The notes under the pieces were generated by a model. That model saw only the letters and a program-made list of their open reading frames with translations. It was not told the origin of the DNA and ran no database searches. A stretch of 64,000 bases of DNA from NCBI GenBank assembly GCA_001443365.1, contig LDXL01000003.1:1-64000 (forward strand). Reading direction: 5' to 3'. The stretch comes from Thaumarchaeota archaeon CSP1-1 (GTDB lineage Archaea; Thermoproteota; Nitrososphaeria; Nitrososphaerales; Nitrosopumilaceae). Positions 36,247-45,168 of the stretch are shown piece by piece. Each line of letters opens with the position of its first letter. Within the stretch, counting starts at the first letter, position 1. The translations under genes were made by a program, and so were the position numbers.

Positions 36247-36657
36247 ATGTCTAAAAGCAGTAAACCTACTAATGATTGGGATAAGCTATGGCAAGAATAC
36301 TCCAAGGTATTAGAGAAATGGAAAGAGGTATTTGAGACATTTCAGAACACAACTCTGGAAATGCAAAAAAAATACAATGAAGTCATTGGGATAGCAGCTA
36401 ACGAATCAAGTAAAGATACCATGAAGCAATTTGGTGAAAATTGGCAAAAAGCAATGAGTAAATCTGGAGTAGATATATTCAAACAATTTAGTGATAATTG
36501 GGAAAAAGCAATGAATGAATATACTTCAAATGCATTCAAACAATTTGGCGAGAGCTGGCAAAAAGCAATGAGTCAGTCTGGAATGGAATCATTCAAGTCC
36601 TATGGTGAAATGATGAGCAAGTTTGCAGAAACTTGGAAAAATATGTGGCCAAAATAA
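36247..36657 (+). CDS. Helical protein made of 19-residue repeats
   Basis: 136 residues. After a charged helix (WDKLWQEYSKVLEKWKEVFE), four tandem copies of a 19-residue unit begin at residues 57, 76, 95 and 114. The consensus is approximately xxFKQFGExWQKAMSxSGx; the last copy has diverged. The sequence ends ETWKNMWPK. Each unit would form one amphipathic helix with conserved Phe, Trp and Met on one face. The composition recalls phasins or lipid-surface proteins, which is only a resemblance. No signal peptide. Starts with ATG. Confidence 0.75.
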   Translation: MSKSSKPTNDWDKLWQEYSKVLEKWKEVFETFQNTTLEMQKKYNEVIGIAANESSKDTMKQFGENWQKAMSKSGVDIFKQFSDNWEKAMNEYTSNAFKQFGESWQKAMSQSGMESFKSYGEMMSKFAETWKNMWPK

Positions 36658-36803
36658 TAAATCAAAATATAATGATAAATGTGAATCGCCTAAACAAATG
36701 CATCTAACTTATAGGAAACAGAAAAACAACAGTCAATCCATTCCTAAAAATAATCCTTAATCCATACGATTTGATTATATATGGTAAGATTAATCAAAAC
36801 GTA

Positions 36804-37601
36804 ATGACAATATCAAAATCTCTGGCATACGCTATTATTCCCATTTTTGTGATCGCATTAGCCACAGGATTTACAATTACTCCAAGTGCCTTTGATGTAT
36901 ACGCAGATTCTGAAGGGTATAGTGGAGTTGGACTCCGACCAACATTAGGGATTGATAATAGAGGATATACACTGATAGAAGATGGGTTGACAATTAATGG
37001 GCAAACCTTTAAGGCTGAATATTTTTCTCAAACAATTCAGACACAAACCGTTAAGGTAAATCAACCAATTGACATTACTTTACACCTTTTCGTAAAAGGA
37101 GGTCTCAATAACTTAGCCCATGCATCATTGGCAGTTAATAACGGAGAAGAAAGCAAACATATCCAGTGGAATCAAGACTTTAAAGGAACACAAACTGTTT
37201 CTGTGTCTGATAATGAGTTTTTCAAAAACGTTATGGTAAAATCTCGTGCAGATCCAAATAATCCTAATGCCGTATTCCTAAATTTTAAATTCCAAATTTC
37301 TGAGAAAACAGAAACAAGTACGCTAAAGATTGTTACATGGAATTCAGCTCGTGAAGCTTGGACTAATTACTTTCATGATGCCATAAAGGTAGACGAAACT
37401 ATCTTAGACGCAAAGAGCCAAACGCCAGATATGAATGAAATCAAATCTCCATTAAAGCAAACAAGAGATGGAGTTAGTGCAAGTAATGTCAAATGCGATT
37501 TAGGAAAAAAATTAATGATCAAAAACAATGGCACTCCAATTTGTGTGAGTCCAGCAAGCGCCTCTAAACTAGTTGCGATGGGTTGGGCAAAACAAGCATA
37601 A
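36804..37601 (+). CDS. Secreted beta-rich protein with C-terminal KCDLGK-type motif
   Basis: About 265 residues from the ATG at 36804; the frame opens at 36771 but the shorter start gives a proper signal peptide (KSLAYAIIPIFVIALATGF, ending near VYADS). The mature protein is beta-rich with a pattern like immunoglobulin-type folds. The C terminus (about 225-265) holds VKCDLGKKLMIKNNGTPICV and KLVAMGWAKQA, a short cysteine-paired motif that looks like a separate module. Function unknown; probably surface exposed. Confidence 0.7.
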   Translation: MTISKSLAYAIIPIFVIALATGFTITPSAFDVYADSEGYSGVGLRPTLGIDNRGYTLIEDGLTINGQTFKAEYFSQTIQTQTVKVNQPIDITLHLFVKGGLNNLAHASLAVNNGEESKHIQWNQDFKGTQTVSVSDNEFFKNVMVKSRADPNNPNAVFLNFKFQISEKTETSTLKIVTWNSAREAWTNYFHDAIKVDETILDAKSQTPDMNEIKSPLKQTRDGVSASNVKCDLGKKLMIKNNGTPICVSPASASKLVAMGWAKQA

Positions 37602-37698
37602 TTTGAACCACAACTTTTTCTTTTTATTTTTCAAATTTTAATGATAAGAGCATCTATCGTTGTGATTAACTACAAACAATAAATTTTGAAAATAGATT

Positions 37699-39033
37699 CT
37701 ATGATTTTAGATAATCTTTTAGAAAAATTTTATCCTGTTTTGGAATTTTTGCAATCTCAAAGCCTTCCTTTCTTTTTGAAAGTGATTTAGTTGCATCAAT
37801 TCCAAGCTTTGCTGTTTTCAATCTTTTTTGATCACTTGATGGATCCAAACTAGAACCGCGAACGTTTTTTATTATCAGTAAACCCCTATCTGCCTGAAAT
37901 CTTGTTGCTATTGCATACTCTACTGATACGGCATCATTAGGATTAATGTCATCATCTACTATTGTAACCATTTTCAAAGAGCGGTGCGTTTCAAATGTCT
38001 TTTTGATGATATATTTAACATCAGTTTCTTTTCTTTTTTTAATCTGGACAACTGCATGAAGCCAATTACAGCCACCATTTGTCATAGAAACTTGCTTTGT
38101 TTGTGGAAAAGCCTTCTTTAAGTTTCGATTCAGCTTGGCCTCAATTGGCATTCCCATTAACAACCTATGCTCAGAATAACCAGATAGTACATCATGAAAT
38201 ATGGGATTATTTCGATAATACAATGACTCTAACTCAAAGACTGGTTGCAAGCGAGCAAAATCATATGTCCGAAGCATCTCAACCATCCATTCCTTGTGAG
38301 TTTTGTTACGCAATATTCTGCCTTCCATAACGATTTCTGCTCCTGATGGTACGAACATTCCAGAGTATGGGCATTCTGCCAAGCGAAGTTTTCCACCTAA
38401 AATGGAATTTGCAATATCAAGTTCATCTTTTCCCCAATCTGCCTGATATGCCCCTGCAATAGAAATAGCAGGGTGAACTCCAATGGTTATTGCAACTTTA
38501 AGATCCTTGTTTTGCTTTTTTGCATGCATAAATGCCCGATGAAGATCACGACCTTCAACCATTCTTACTGAAAAGTGCTTTTTGTCAAGTGGTAGTAATC
38601 TGTGAAAAGAAGAATTCTGAGTCCCTTTTTCTGGATTTTTGGAATAAATTATTGATGAAGTGATAAATGGTCCTGGTTCTTTTTCAAAGTGAGAAACTAT
38701 AGGTAAAATGGAAATATCTGAGGAATGATTCTCCATAAATTGACCTTTTGAAATTTTCTTAGGTTTTTGGGAATGTTCAATTGCACGAATTACTTTTTCA
38801 TGAATATTGGGTTCTTGTGAGCCTACTGCTTGGGCAAATCTTGCCCTTGTTCCAACTAGGTTGGATACTAGTCTGAATTTTTTTCCGTTAATTTTCTCAA
38901 ATAACAAAGCATGGGACCCATCTACCTTGGATGTAACTGCAGCAATCTCATATTTTGTTGAGACATTTCGTTTAATGGTTTTAAGATCCCCCGTCTTTTT
39001 CAACAATCCCAGATAACTTCTCAAATCAGTCAA
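37699..39033 (-). CDS. UbiD-family prenylated-FMN decarboxylase
   Basis: 444 residues of the UbiD fold: MTDLRSYLGLLKK at the start, GPFITSSIIYSKNP near 121, the flavin-binding SVRMVEGRDLHRAF, GAYQADWGKDELDIA, and RLAECPYSGMFVPSGAE, which contains the conserved glutamate segment. In archaea one UbiD paralogue is anhydromevalonate phosphate decarboxylase of the archaeal mevalonate pathway. That role is plausible because HMG-CoA reductase is also in the window, but menaquinone or other aromatic decarboxylation cannot be excluded. No UbiX gene nearby. Overlaps the next upstream gene by 4 nt. Confidence 0.85.
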   Translation of the reverse strand: MTDLRSYLGLLKKTGDLKTIKRNVSTKYEIAAVTSKVDGSHALLFEKINGKKFRLVSNLVGTRARFAQAVGSQEPNIHEKVIRAIEHSQKPKKISKGQFMENHSSDISILPIVSHFEKEPGPFITSSIIYSKNPEKGTQNSSFHRLLPLDKKHFSVRMVEGRDLHRAFMHAKKQNKDLKVAITIGVHPAISIAGAYQADWGKDELDIANSILGGKLRLAECPYSGMFVPSGAEIVMEGRILRNKTHKEWMVEMLRTYDFARLQPVFELESLYYRNNPIFHDVLSGYSEHRLLMGMPIEAKLNRNLKKAFPQTKQVSMTNGGCNWLHAVVQIKKRKETDVKYIIKKTFETHRSLKMVTIVDDDINPNDAVSVEYAIATRFQADRGLLIIKNVRGSSLDPSSDQKRLKTAKLGIDATKSLSKRKEGFEIAKIPKQDKIFLKDYLKS

Positions 39034-39368
39034 GCTCGTACCATCTCCATTATTTCACCCATCAGAATCTTTGAACATTCATTGCCAAGCTCTCTGTCTG
39101 CATACAGAGAAACCACCCCTATTCCCTTTATAGAAGTGGAGATTTTTTCGGCAATTAATTTTAAAAAAAAAGAATCGGTTTTGGCAGGTATTACCGTGGC
39201 TGAAGTAGCTGCAGGGCCAGACCCAATAGAAACAACCATTGAACCAATTTTCTGCCCATTTTCACTAACAGAAACAAAGGTTCCATTATCGAAGGAAAGC
39301 AACTGAATTAAAAATTTACGAGCGCCCACGGCAAGAATCTTTTTTGTATAACCTGGCGTGGACATCAA
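39030..39368 (-). CDS. Conserved small protein, possibly proteasome-chaperone-like
   Basis: 112 residues with alternating strands and helices: ILAVGARKFLIQLLSFDNGT, then SMVVSIGSGPAATSATVIPA and a closing GNECSKILMGEIMEMV helix. The small alpha-beta shape and ending recall the PAC3/PAC4 type proteasome assembly chaperones; this is a weak visual impression. It overlaps the UbiD gene by 4 nt, so they are co-translated, and the zinc protein gene lies 16 nt upstream. Confidence 0.6.
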   Translation of the reverse strand: MMSTPGYTKKILAVGARKFLIQLLSFDNGTFVSVSENGQKIGSMVVSIGSGPAATSATVIPAKTDSFFLKLIAEKISTSIKGIGVVSLYADRELGNECSKILMGEIMEMVRA

Positions 39369-39384
39369 TAAGCTTCGACGAAAC

Positions 39385-39636
39385 TTATGCCTTTATTGCT
39401 ATCGCTTCTGCCATTCTTTCTATCTTAGTATCGGCTTCAACTCTTGCTCTAAGTTTTGCTTTATACTTGAGATTTCGTGGTTTGGTTCTTAGGCGGTATC
39501 CACAGCATGGGCACCACAAACCTTCCCATTTGATGAAGATTTCACAGATTTGACATCGTCTCTGTCCAGAAGCATACCTTCCGGTTCCTACAGGCTTTTG
39601 AGCCTTATATCGAACACAAATTCCTTTACAAGTCAT
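39385..39636 (-). CDS. Small zinc-ribbon protein of a thaumarchaeal type
   Basis: 83 residues. CKGIC at the start, then RRCQICEIFIKWEGLWCPCCG in the middle give two CxxC pairs suited to zinc. A very basic segment (RLRTKPRNLKYKAKLRARVE) follows. The overall pattern suggests a nucleic-acid-binding zinc ribbon. I recall similar multi-copy proteins in this lineage, but this has not been checked. Start is ATG. Confidence 0.75.
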   Translation of the reverse strand: MTCKGICVRYKAQKPVGTGRYASGQRRCQICEIFIKWEGLWCPCCGYRLRTKPRNLKYKAKLRARVEADTKIERMAEAIAIKA

Positions 39637-39897
39637 TTTTCATCAGTTCCTAGTCTAATTTAGTATAACATTCATAACTATTTAAGCATGGATCGATAAT
39701 TTCTATAAATTTTGGATCGTTTTTTTGTAAAATTTTCATTGATCGCTCTTTTAATAAAAACAGATTTCAGTTTTAGAAGAAAAACTCTATAAATATTTAT
39801 CGTTTTTTCTGAAAATCGTATTTTTTGAAATTTTCATAATTGTTCAGTTCAAACAATAAAAAGTTTTAAAACCAATGATCTTTTTTGTATAATTTTT

Positions 39898-40551
39898 TTA
39901 TCCGGTTCTAGAGAGTGGTAAAATAAAATGTCGGTAGCCTTCCCTTTGTGTAATGTATTTTGCAGACATCATGTCTCGCTTTCCTCTCTGATTATAGTTC
40001 TTTACTTTGAGTGAAGTTCTTCTTTCGTCTACAAATTCAAATTCAAAATCAGAACAAAATCTCAGGTTAAGTAATGCAATTATCTCTTTTGCAAGATTCA
40101 TGTTCCCGTTGCCAATTTTTACAATTTTTCTTTCAGCCTTCAGCTCTGCTAGAATTTTGGCAACATGCATTACCAGATCTTCTATAGAAGTAAAAATTGA
40201 CCTTTCGATTTCCTTTCCAAAGTAAAACACCGAAAGTCCGGTTCTTTGCCCTGGATCAATTCCAAGCACTAGATCATTTTTGTCAAGGCCTCCTTCTAAT
40301 TTTTGAATCATTAAACCTCGAATCACTGCAGGCTCTTTATCTATGATTTCTTCATGAAGTATAGGTTTTTGAGAAAACTTAGGTGACTCTTTGAATGTAG
40401 TTAGAATTAAGCTACCCTCATAGGTATTAATCTCCTCAGGAAGAAGCGAATCATATTGTAATTTTAGAGTATTTAGAGCCTTGACAAATTTGTAATAGGG
40501 TCTCCCATAGGTTGTAGCAATTCCAATTCGAGCTTGGTTTAATGGGTCGAT
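39898..40551 (-). CDS. RNase H-fold protein without a standard start codon
   Basis: A reading frame of about 217 codons. The C-terminal part has an RNase H-like motif, LVLGIDPGQRTGLSVFYFG, then EIIALLNLRF and DERRTSLKV, which could supply acidic residues of a nuclease. The first ordinary start in frame is GTG at 40326, but 75 sense codons upstream look protein-like (RIGIATTYGRPYYKFVKAL, YDSLLPEEI). No ATG, GTG or TTG occurs between the TAA at 40576-40578 and that region, so initiation may be at ATC 40551 or ATT 40575. Related to predicted RNase H-fold nucleases; role unknown. Confidence 0.65.
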   Translation of the reverse strand: MDPLNQARIGIATTYGRPYYKFVKALNTLKLQYDSLLPEEINTYEGSLILTTFKESPKFSQKPILHEEIIDKEPAVIRGLMIQKLEGGLDKNDLVLGIDPGQRTGLSVFYFGKEIERSIFTSIEDLVMHVAKILAELKAERKIVKIGNGNMNLAKEIIALLNLRFCSDFEFEFVDERRTSLKVKNYNQRGKRDMMSAKYITQREGYRHFILPLSRTG

Positions 40552-40581
40552 GATTTTGTTTCGCCTATGTAAAATTTAGGT

Positions 40582-40974
40582 TTATGCCTTCAGAACTGTT
40601 GACACAACATGGTCAACTGCTTCATTAAACTTGGTATCGATTTTATTTTGAACGTCTTTTAGGTTCATATCACCTGCTGTCAAAATTCTTTGAGATTCAG
40701 ATTTAGCCTTTTCACGAGCATCAGAAATTATAGTTTCTGCCTCTTTGGTAGCCATTTGAATAACCTGCTCGCGTAATTGGTCAATTTCCTTTTGGGCTTT
40801 TTGATTTAGCTGTTTTTTCATATCTGCAAGATTTTCATTAAGAGAATCAATGTTAGATTCTAAACCAGATAGCGCCTTGATAATTTTATCAACAGTACCT
40901 GGTGAAACAGAGGTAGATAGAATCTCTTTTGTTATTGTCTTTGGGGTTGCTTTTTTTGAACCCTTGAATTTCAA
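40582..40974 (-). CDS. Coiled-coil protein resembling A-type ATPase subunit H
   Basis: 130 residues. A short basic N terminus precedes a helix-rich body (GLESNIDSLNENLADMKKQL) and the segment EAETIISDAREKAKSESQRI, which matches the alanine- and charge-patterned peripheral-stalk helices of A/V-ATPase subunit H. The end is VDHVVSTVLKA, also subunit H-like. No other ATPase gene is nearby, so the assignment is tentative. It could be an unrelated coiled coil. Starts with ATG, 37 nt downstream of the NAC gene. Confidence 0.55.
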   Translation of the reverse strand: MKFKGSKKATPKTITKEILSTSVSPGTVDKIIKALSGLESNIDSLNENLADMKKQLNQKAQKEIDQLREQVIQMATKEAETIISDAREKAKSESQRILTAGDMNLKDVQNKIDTKFNEAVDHVVSTVLKA

Positions 40975-41011
40975 GTTAAATCAAAACCTCCAAATCCATT
41001 AATTAAATCCT

Positions 41012-41353
41012 TCATTTAGTTGTAAGAAGTAATATGGCTCTTGCAAGATCGCCCTTTGCCTCAGTTAATGCATTAATTGCTTGTTCCTCACCTACACTAG
41101 CCTGTTGGCAAACTAGTTGAATGTCTTCTTCACTAAATACTGGAACCTCTCTTTCCTTTTCCTCATAGCTTTCTGCAACTACCTGAAAAATAGAATTATC
41201 CTTTGCTTTCATTTCAGTTACCGAAGGTTTGGGAATTATAATCTCTTTTTTGTCGGTTTTGATAATGACCTCTTGAACGTTTGGGATCTCTGTCATATCA
41301 AGACCCATCTTATCCATCATCCTTCGCATTTGGCGATTACCACCGCGCATCAT
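41012..41353 (-). CDS. nac: Nascent polypeptide-associated complex protein
   Basis: Ribosome-bound chaperone that meets emerging chains. The 113-residue archaeal homodimer form has the N-terminal RQMRRMMDKMGLDM, the NAC beta-barrel (IPNVQEVIIKTDKKEIII) and a C-terminal UBA domain (EEDIQLVCQQASVGEEQAIN). Overlaps the PUA gene by 4 nt. Length and domain order are standard. Confidence 0.95.
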   Translation of the reverse strand: MMRGGNRQMRRMMDKMGLDMTEIPNVQEVIIKTDKKEIIIPKPSVTEMKAKDNSIFQVVAESYEEKEREVPVFSEEDIQLVCQQASVGEEQAINALTEAKGDLARAILLLTTK

Positions 41354-41826
41354 AATGAACGATCTCCTTTATTCTGACTTTTTAAACTATCCCTAATTTT
41401 TATTGCCACTCCTCTATTTTGGGATTGAATCATTTCTGATGAAAGAACTGCTCTTCCTACAGCTATTACTTTGCTTTTGAATAAAACTGGAACGTCGGAT
41501 GAGATTTGTATGTTTTTTCCACACCATACCACATGATTACAAAAAACGGAACGTCCCTCTTCGACGAAAGGTTTCGAGTCTATATCAATCTCAAGGCAGT
41601 TTTCTTTGAATTTTTTACTTTTGAGTAACATTTGAGCAAATAGAGGGGTAATAGCCAAGCCACCATCTATTCGTAATGTACAAAGGAGTTTTTCATCATG
41701 AAAGACGCTTCGAATTCTTCCGTTTTTCTTAGAATAGGTAATCTCAATTTTTTTTGGTAAGAATTTTGAAACTCCATTTCCAAACAAGGCATCTATTGTG
41801 TGATGGAGTTTTTCAACTGGTTCCAT
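41350..41826 (-). CDS. PUA-domain RNA-binding protein
   Basis: 158 residues. The C-terminal half (about 75-150) is a PUA domain: GRSVFCNHVVWCGKNIQISS, then VLFKSKVIAVGRAVLSSEMI and RGVAIKIRD. The N-terminal half (LHHTIDALFGNGVSKFLP) resembles pre-PUA domains of archaeal RNA-modification proteins. It precedes nac with a 4-nt overlap, consistent with a ribosome- or tRNA-linked job. Exact substrate unknown. Confidence 0.8.
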   Translation of the reverse strand: MEPVEKLHHTIDALFGNGVSKFLPKKIEITYSKKNGRIRSVFHDEKLLCTLRIDGGLAITPLFAQMLLKSKKFKENCLEIDIDSKPFVEEGRSVFCNHVVWCGKNIQISSDVPVLFKSKVIAVGRAVLSSEMIQSQNRGVAIKIRDSLKSQNKGDRSL

Positions 41827-41878
41827 ATTAATTCAAAAATGCTATTCTAAATATTTGTTAACCCATGGACTATATTTT

Positions 41879-41897
41879 ATATCGATATCTATATAGA
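41879..41897. promoter_or_regulatory. Overlapping palindromes before the AbrB-PhoU regulator
   Basis: ATATCGATAT (41879-41888) and TCTATATAGA (41888-41897) are perfect palindromes sharing one base, about 22-40 nt upstream of the regulator's ATG. They cover the expected TATA position, so a bound regulator could block transcription; autoregulation is inferred. The AT-rich composition makes short palindromes fairly common. Confidence 0.35.
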
Positions 41898-41918
41898 ATA
41901 CTCAAAAAAATATAGATT

Positions 41919-42968
41919 ATGGAAGAACGGAATGATACAAGAAAAATTCAGTTTACTGGAAAATCATCCTACATTGTCTCATTACCAAAACAATGGATAT
42001 TGGATCTTGGTCTAAAACAAGGGGATCCCATTAATGTTGTTAGACAGGGTGCTTCAACTTTACAAATTTCTCCAACGCAATACAATACAAGAACTCTTCA
42101 AATTGAAGATGCAACTTTTGAGGTTGAGCCCGATGATGATAATATATCAATAGTGAGGAGATTAATTTCACTCTACTTTCTTGGATTTAAAACGATTAAC
42201 GTCATACCCAAAACTGGCAGATTTAAACCAGCTCAAAGAACTGCTGTAAAAGACGCGGTAAAAAAAATGTTAATGGGAACAGAGATTATTTCTGATTCTA
42301 CGGAAGGAATTACAATTCAGGTACTAGTAAATTTACTAGAGCTTTCAGTAAATGGTGCTTTTAAAAGAATGATACACCTTGCCAAATCAATGCTGAGTGA
42401 TGCATTACTGGCAGTAAAAGAATCAAATTTTGAACTGGCTCAAGAAGTAATTAATGCTGATGATGAAGTTGATAGATTTGGTTTTTACATTATTCGTCAG
42501 CTAAAAATTGCTATTCAAAACGAGTACATGTTAAAAGAGATGGGATTTAAAAATATGAGAGATTGTTTGGATTTCAGGTTAGTTGTTAAAAATATTGAAA
42601 GGACTGGAGATCATGCTGTTATTATCGCACAAGATTTGTTAGAATTTAAAAAACCAATTAAAAAAGAGATTCTCTCCAAAATTCAAGAAATGAATGGTTT
42701 TGCTCTATCATTTTTAGATGATGCTTGTCTTGCTCTCTTTAAGGAAGATTTTGTCCAAGCAGAAAAGATCATACAAAAATCAACCGAAATTACTAAATAT
42801 GAAAAAAAGGTTCTTGATGCTACTAAATCACTAAAGGATGATGAAGAAATCTTCATAGTAAGAAGAATGATTGAAAATATTCGAAGAATTGCAGAATATG
42901 CAAGTGATATTACCGAAATAGTTCTTAACATGAATGTGGAAAAAATTCTTCAAAAACCAAAAACATGA
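41919..42968 (+). CDS. AbrB-type DNA-binding plus PhoU-domain regulator
   Basis: 349 residues. An N-terminal SpoVT/AbrB swapped-hairpin domain (about 8-50, RKIQFTGKSSYIVSLPKQWI) is joined to two PhoU helical repeats (about 130-340, containing DDEVDRFGFYIIRQLKIAI and NIERTGDHAVIIAQDLLEF, the latter with PhoU metal-binding residues). Such fusions are archaeal phosphate-responsive regulators. It starts the operon with hflX, trm56 and tfe. Confidence 0.88.
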   Translation: MEERNDTRKIQFTGKSSYIVSLPKQWILDLGLKQGDPINVVRQGASTLQISPTQYNTRTLQIEDATFEVEPDDDNISIVRRLISLYFLGFKTINVIPKTGRFKPAQRTAVKDAVKKMLMGTEIISDSTEGITIQVLVNLLELSVNGAFKRMIHLAKSMLSDALLAVKESNFELAQEVINADDEVDRFGFYIIRQLKIAIQNEYMLKEMGFKNMRDCLDFRLVVKNIERTGDHAVIIAQDLLEFKKPIKKEILSKIQEMNGFALSFLDDACLALFKEDFVQAEKIIQKSTEITKYEKKVLDATKSLKDDEEIFIVRRMIENIRRIAEYASDITEIVLNMNVEKILQKPKT

Positions 42969-42982
42969 ATTGTTGGTAGAAA

Positions 42983-44089
42983 ATGAAAACTGCGATATTA
43001 ATTACCTATGACATAAATGATTCAGTAAATGAAGCATTAGCCCTGTGTGATACCGCAAATTACAGAGTTTCCAAGATAATCAAGCAAGATTATTTGCTAC
43101 GAGCAAAGTTTGGAATTGGTGAAGGAAAAGTTGATGAGATAAAGGAGTTAATTAAAAAATTAAGGCCTGATGTAATTATTTATGATGAAATTCTAAAGCC
43201 AAGACAAAACTACAATTTGGCGTCTAAATTAAAAATTCCCATTATTGACAGAGAGACATTGATTTTGGAAATCTTCGTGAATCATGCAGTAAGTTCTGAA
43301 TCAAAACTTCAGATAAAGTTGGCACAACTTCGTTACGAAATGTCAAGAGCAAAAGAAACGGTACGTCTAGCTAAACAGGGAGAACAGCCCGGATTTTTAG
43401 GTATAGGAAAATTTGAAGTTGATGTATATTACAATGACATCAAACACAGAATAGAAAGTATAAAATCAAAGCTAAAAAAAGCTGGAAAACAACGTGCGCT
43501 TCACAGACAATCAAGAGACCGACTGGGTTTTAAAACAATTTCATTAGCAGGATACACCTCAGCAGGAAAGACTACGTTGTTTAATCTGTTAACTGGAGAA
43601 GATCGCCAAAAAGGAAAGGAACTTTTTACAACTCTCTCAACTACGACACGGAGGCTTAACATAGACAGAAAAGCTGTGTTAATTTCAGATACTGTGGGAT
43701 TTATCAGTAGACTTCCTGCTTACATGATTGAGGCGTTTAGATCAACTCTTGAAGAGCTTCTTTACACAGATATTGTAATTGTAGTTGTTGATGCTAGTGA
43801 TCTCCAAACAGAATTAAAAAAGAAATTTCAAAGTTGCACAAAAACTCTTAATGAGTTAGGAGTGGAACCAGATAAGATGATTTTTGCTTTAAACAAATCT
43901 GATCTCATTAAACCAGATAAGGTTATAGAAAATACAAAATATCTAAAACTAGATGAAACTAAAAAATGGATTCCTATTTCAGCCGTAACTGGAGAAAACA
44001 TTTTAGAATTAAAGGATTTAATTGGAAGGATGTTAGAATTAGAGAAATTTGAAATGACCAAAAAACCCATCAAAGCAGAGCTAGACTGA
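42983..44089 (+). CDS. hflX: HflX-type ribosome-associated GTPase
   Basis: 368 residues. The N-terminal HflX domain (about 1-165, [39 protein letters not shown]) precedes the G domain: P-loop [13 protein letters not shown], the switch [16 protein letters not shown] near 308 and a terminal SAVTGE. HflX binds the 50S subunit and can split stalled ribosomes. 14 nt after the regulator gene, 4 nt before trm56. Confidence 0.94.
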   Translation: MKTAILITYDINDSVNEALALCDTANYRVSKIIKQDYLLRAKFGIGEGKVDEIKELIKKLRPDVIIYDEILKPRQNYNLASKLKIPIIDRETLILEIFVNHAVSSESKLQIKLAQLRYEMSRAKETVRLAKQGEQPGFLGIGKFEVDVYYNDIKHRIESIKSKLKKAGKQRALHRQSRDRLGFKTISLAGYTSAGKTTLFNLLTGEDRQKGKELFTTLSTTTRRLNIDRKAVLISDTVGFISRLPAYMIEAFRSTLEELLYTDIVIVVVDASDLQTELKKKFQSCTKTLNELGVEPDKMIFALNKSDLIKPDKVIENTKYLKLDETKKWIPISAVTGENILELKDLIGRMLELEKFEMTKKPIKAELD

Positions 44090-44093
44090 ATTT

Positions 44094-44630
44094 ATGAATT
44101 TTGAAGTGCTACGAATTGGTCAGAGAGTGGTAAGAGATGACCGTGTTACAACACACGTAGCTCTAGTTGCTCGCGCATTTGGTGCTTCAAAAATTTACAT
44201 GAATGAAGTAAATCCAGAAATTAAAGATACTCTAAACAAAATTAATCGTACTTGGGGAGGAAATTTTGAAATTGAGTTCATTTCTGATTGGAAAAAGGTA
44301 ATCAAAGAAAAAAAAACAAATTCTGTAAAAATTGTTCACTTGACTATGTATGGAGAAAATATAAACAAACTAATTACCTCTCTACAAAAAGAGGAAAACA
44401 TTCTCATAGTTGTAGGTGCGGAAAAAGTTCCACGCGAAGTTTACGATTTTGCAGATTATAATGTAGCAATAGGAAATCAACCACATTCTGAAATTAGTGC
44501 ACTTGCAGTATTGTTAGATAGAATTCAGGAAGGTAGTCAGTTTTTGACAAAATTTGAAAATCCAGCTAGAGAAATAATCCCAACAAAACGAGGAAAAAAT
44601 GTAATCATGAAAGAAACAATGGATAAATAA
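44094..44630 (+). CDS. trm56: tRNA (cytidine-56 2'-O)-methyltransferase
   Basis: Archaea-specific SPOUT enzyme methylating C56 in the T loop. The 178-residue protein begins EVLRIGQRVVRDDRVTTHVA and contains the SAM-knot segments LIVVGAEKVPREVYDFAD and YNVAIGNQPHSEISALAVLL. The initiator tRNA in this window has an apparent intron just after the T loop, so processing must precede or tolerate this modification. Starts with ATG, 4 nt after hflX. Confidence 0.94.
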   Translation: MNFEVLRIGQRVVRDDRVTTHVALVARAFGASKIYMNEVNPEIKDTLNKINRTWGGNFEIEFISDWKKVIKEKKTNSVKIVHLTMYGENINKLITSLQKEENILIVVGAEKVPREVYDFADYNVAIGNQPHSEISALAVLLDRIQEGSQFLTKFENPAREIIPTKRGKNVIMKETMDK

Positions 44631-44655
44631 TGGAATGTAAGGGATGTAATTAGCC

Positions 44656-45168
44656 TTGATTGACAAATACGAAGATCCATTTGTGCGGATTTCGACAATG
44701 ATAGGTGGAGATGAATATCTCAAAGTAGCAAGATCCCTTTTGAAATCAGAGGATGCAACTGATGAAGAAATTGCAAGCTCTACTGGATTACGAATTAACA
44801 TGGTAAGAAAGGTACTTTACGATCTTTTTGGGAAGGCATTGATTACTGGAATTAGAGTTAAAGATGAAAAGAAGGGATGGTTCGTATACCGATGGCGTTC
44901 AAGGAGAGATGAAGTAGAAAATTTTATTGAGGGTCAAAAAAAGAAAATCTCTGAAAGGCTTCAACAGAGATCAGATTATGAAAATTCTTCAGATTTTTAT
45001 CATTGTGGAAATAATGATTGCTCAAGGGTTACCTTTGAAAATGCGTTAGAGCTATTCTTCAAATGCCCCTCATGTGGTCTTGTATTAAACTTGAAGAAAA
45101 ATGATAAATCAAAAAAGGCATTTGCTTATAAAATTGATCAAATTAAAAAAGATATGAGACAAAATTAA
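44656..45168 (+). CDS. tfe: Transcription factor E, alpha subunit
   Basis: Helps open promoters with RNA polymerase. The 170-residue protein has an N-terminal winged helix (about 10-80, LLKSEDATDEEIASSTGLRI) and a zinc ribbon with C117, C122, C137 and C140. Start is TTG at 44656, 25 nt after trm56; the first residues IDKYEDPFVR fit the family. Last gene of the operon beginning at 41919. Confidence 0.93.
   Translation: MIDKYEDPFVRISTMIGGDEYLKVARSLLKSEDATDEEIASSTGLRINMVRKVLYDLFGKALITGIRVKDEKKGWFVYRWRSRRDEVENFIEGQKKKISERLQQRSDYENSSDFYHCGNNDCSRVTFENALELFFKCPSCGLVLNLKKNDKSKKAFAYKIDQIKKDMRQN

Noticed and set aside
39637-39897. Regulatory RNA in the T-rich gap before the RNase H-fold gene
   Set aside because: Repeated GATCG near T-runs was noticed, but no stable fold or conserved element could be supported.
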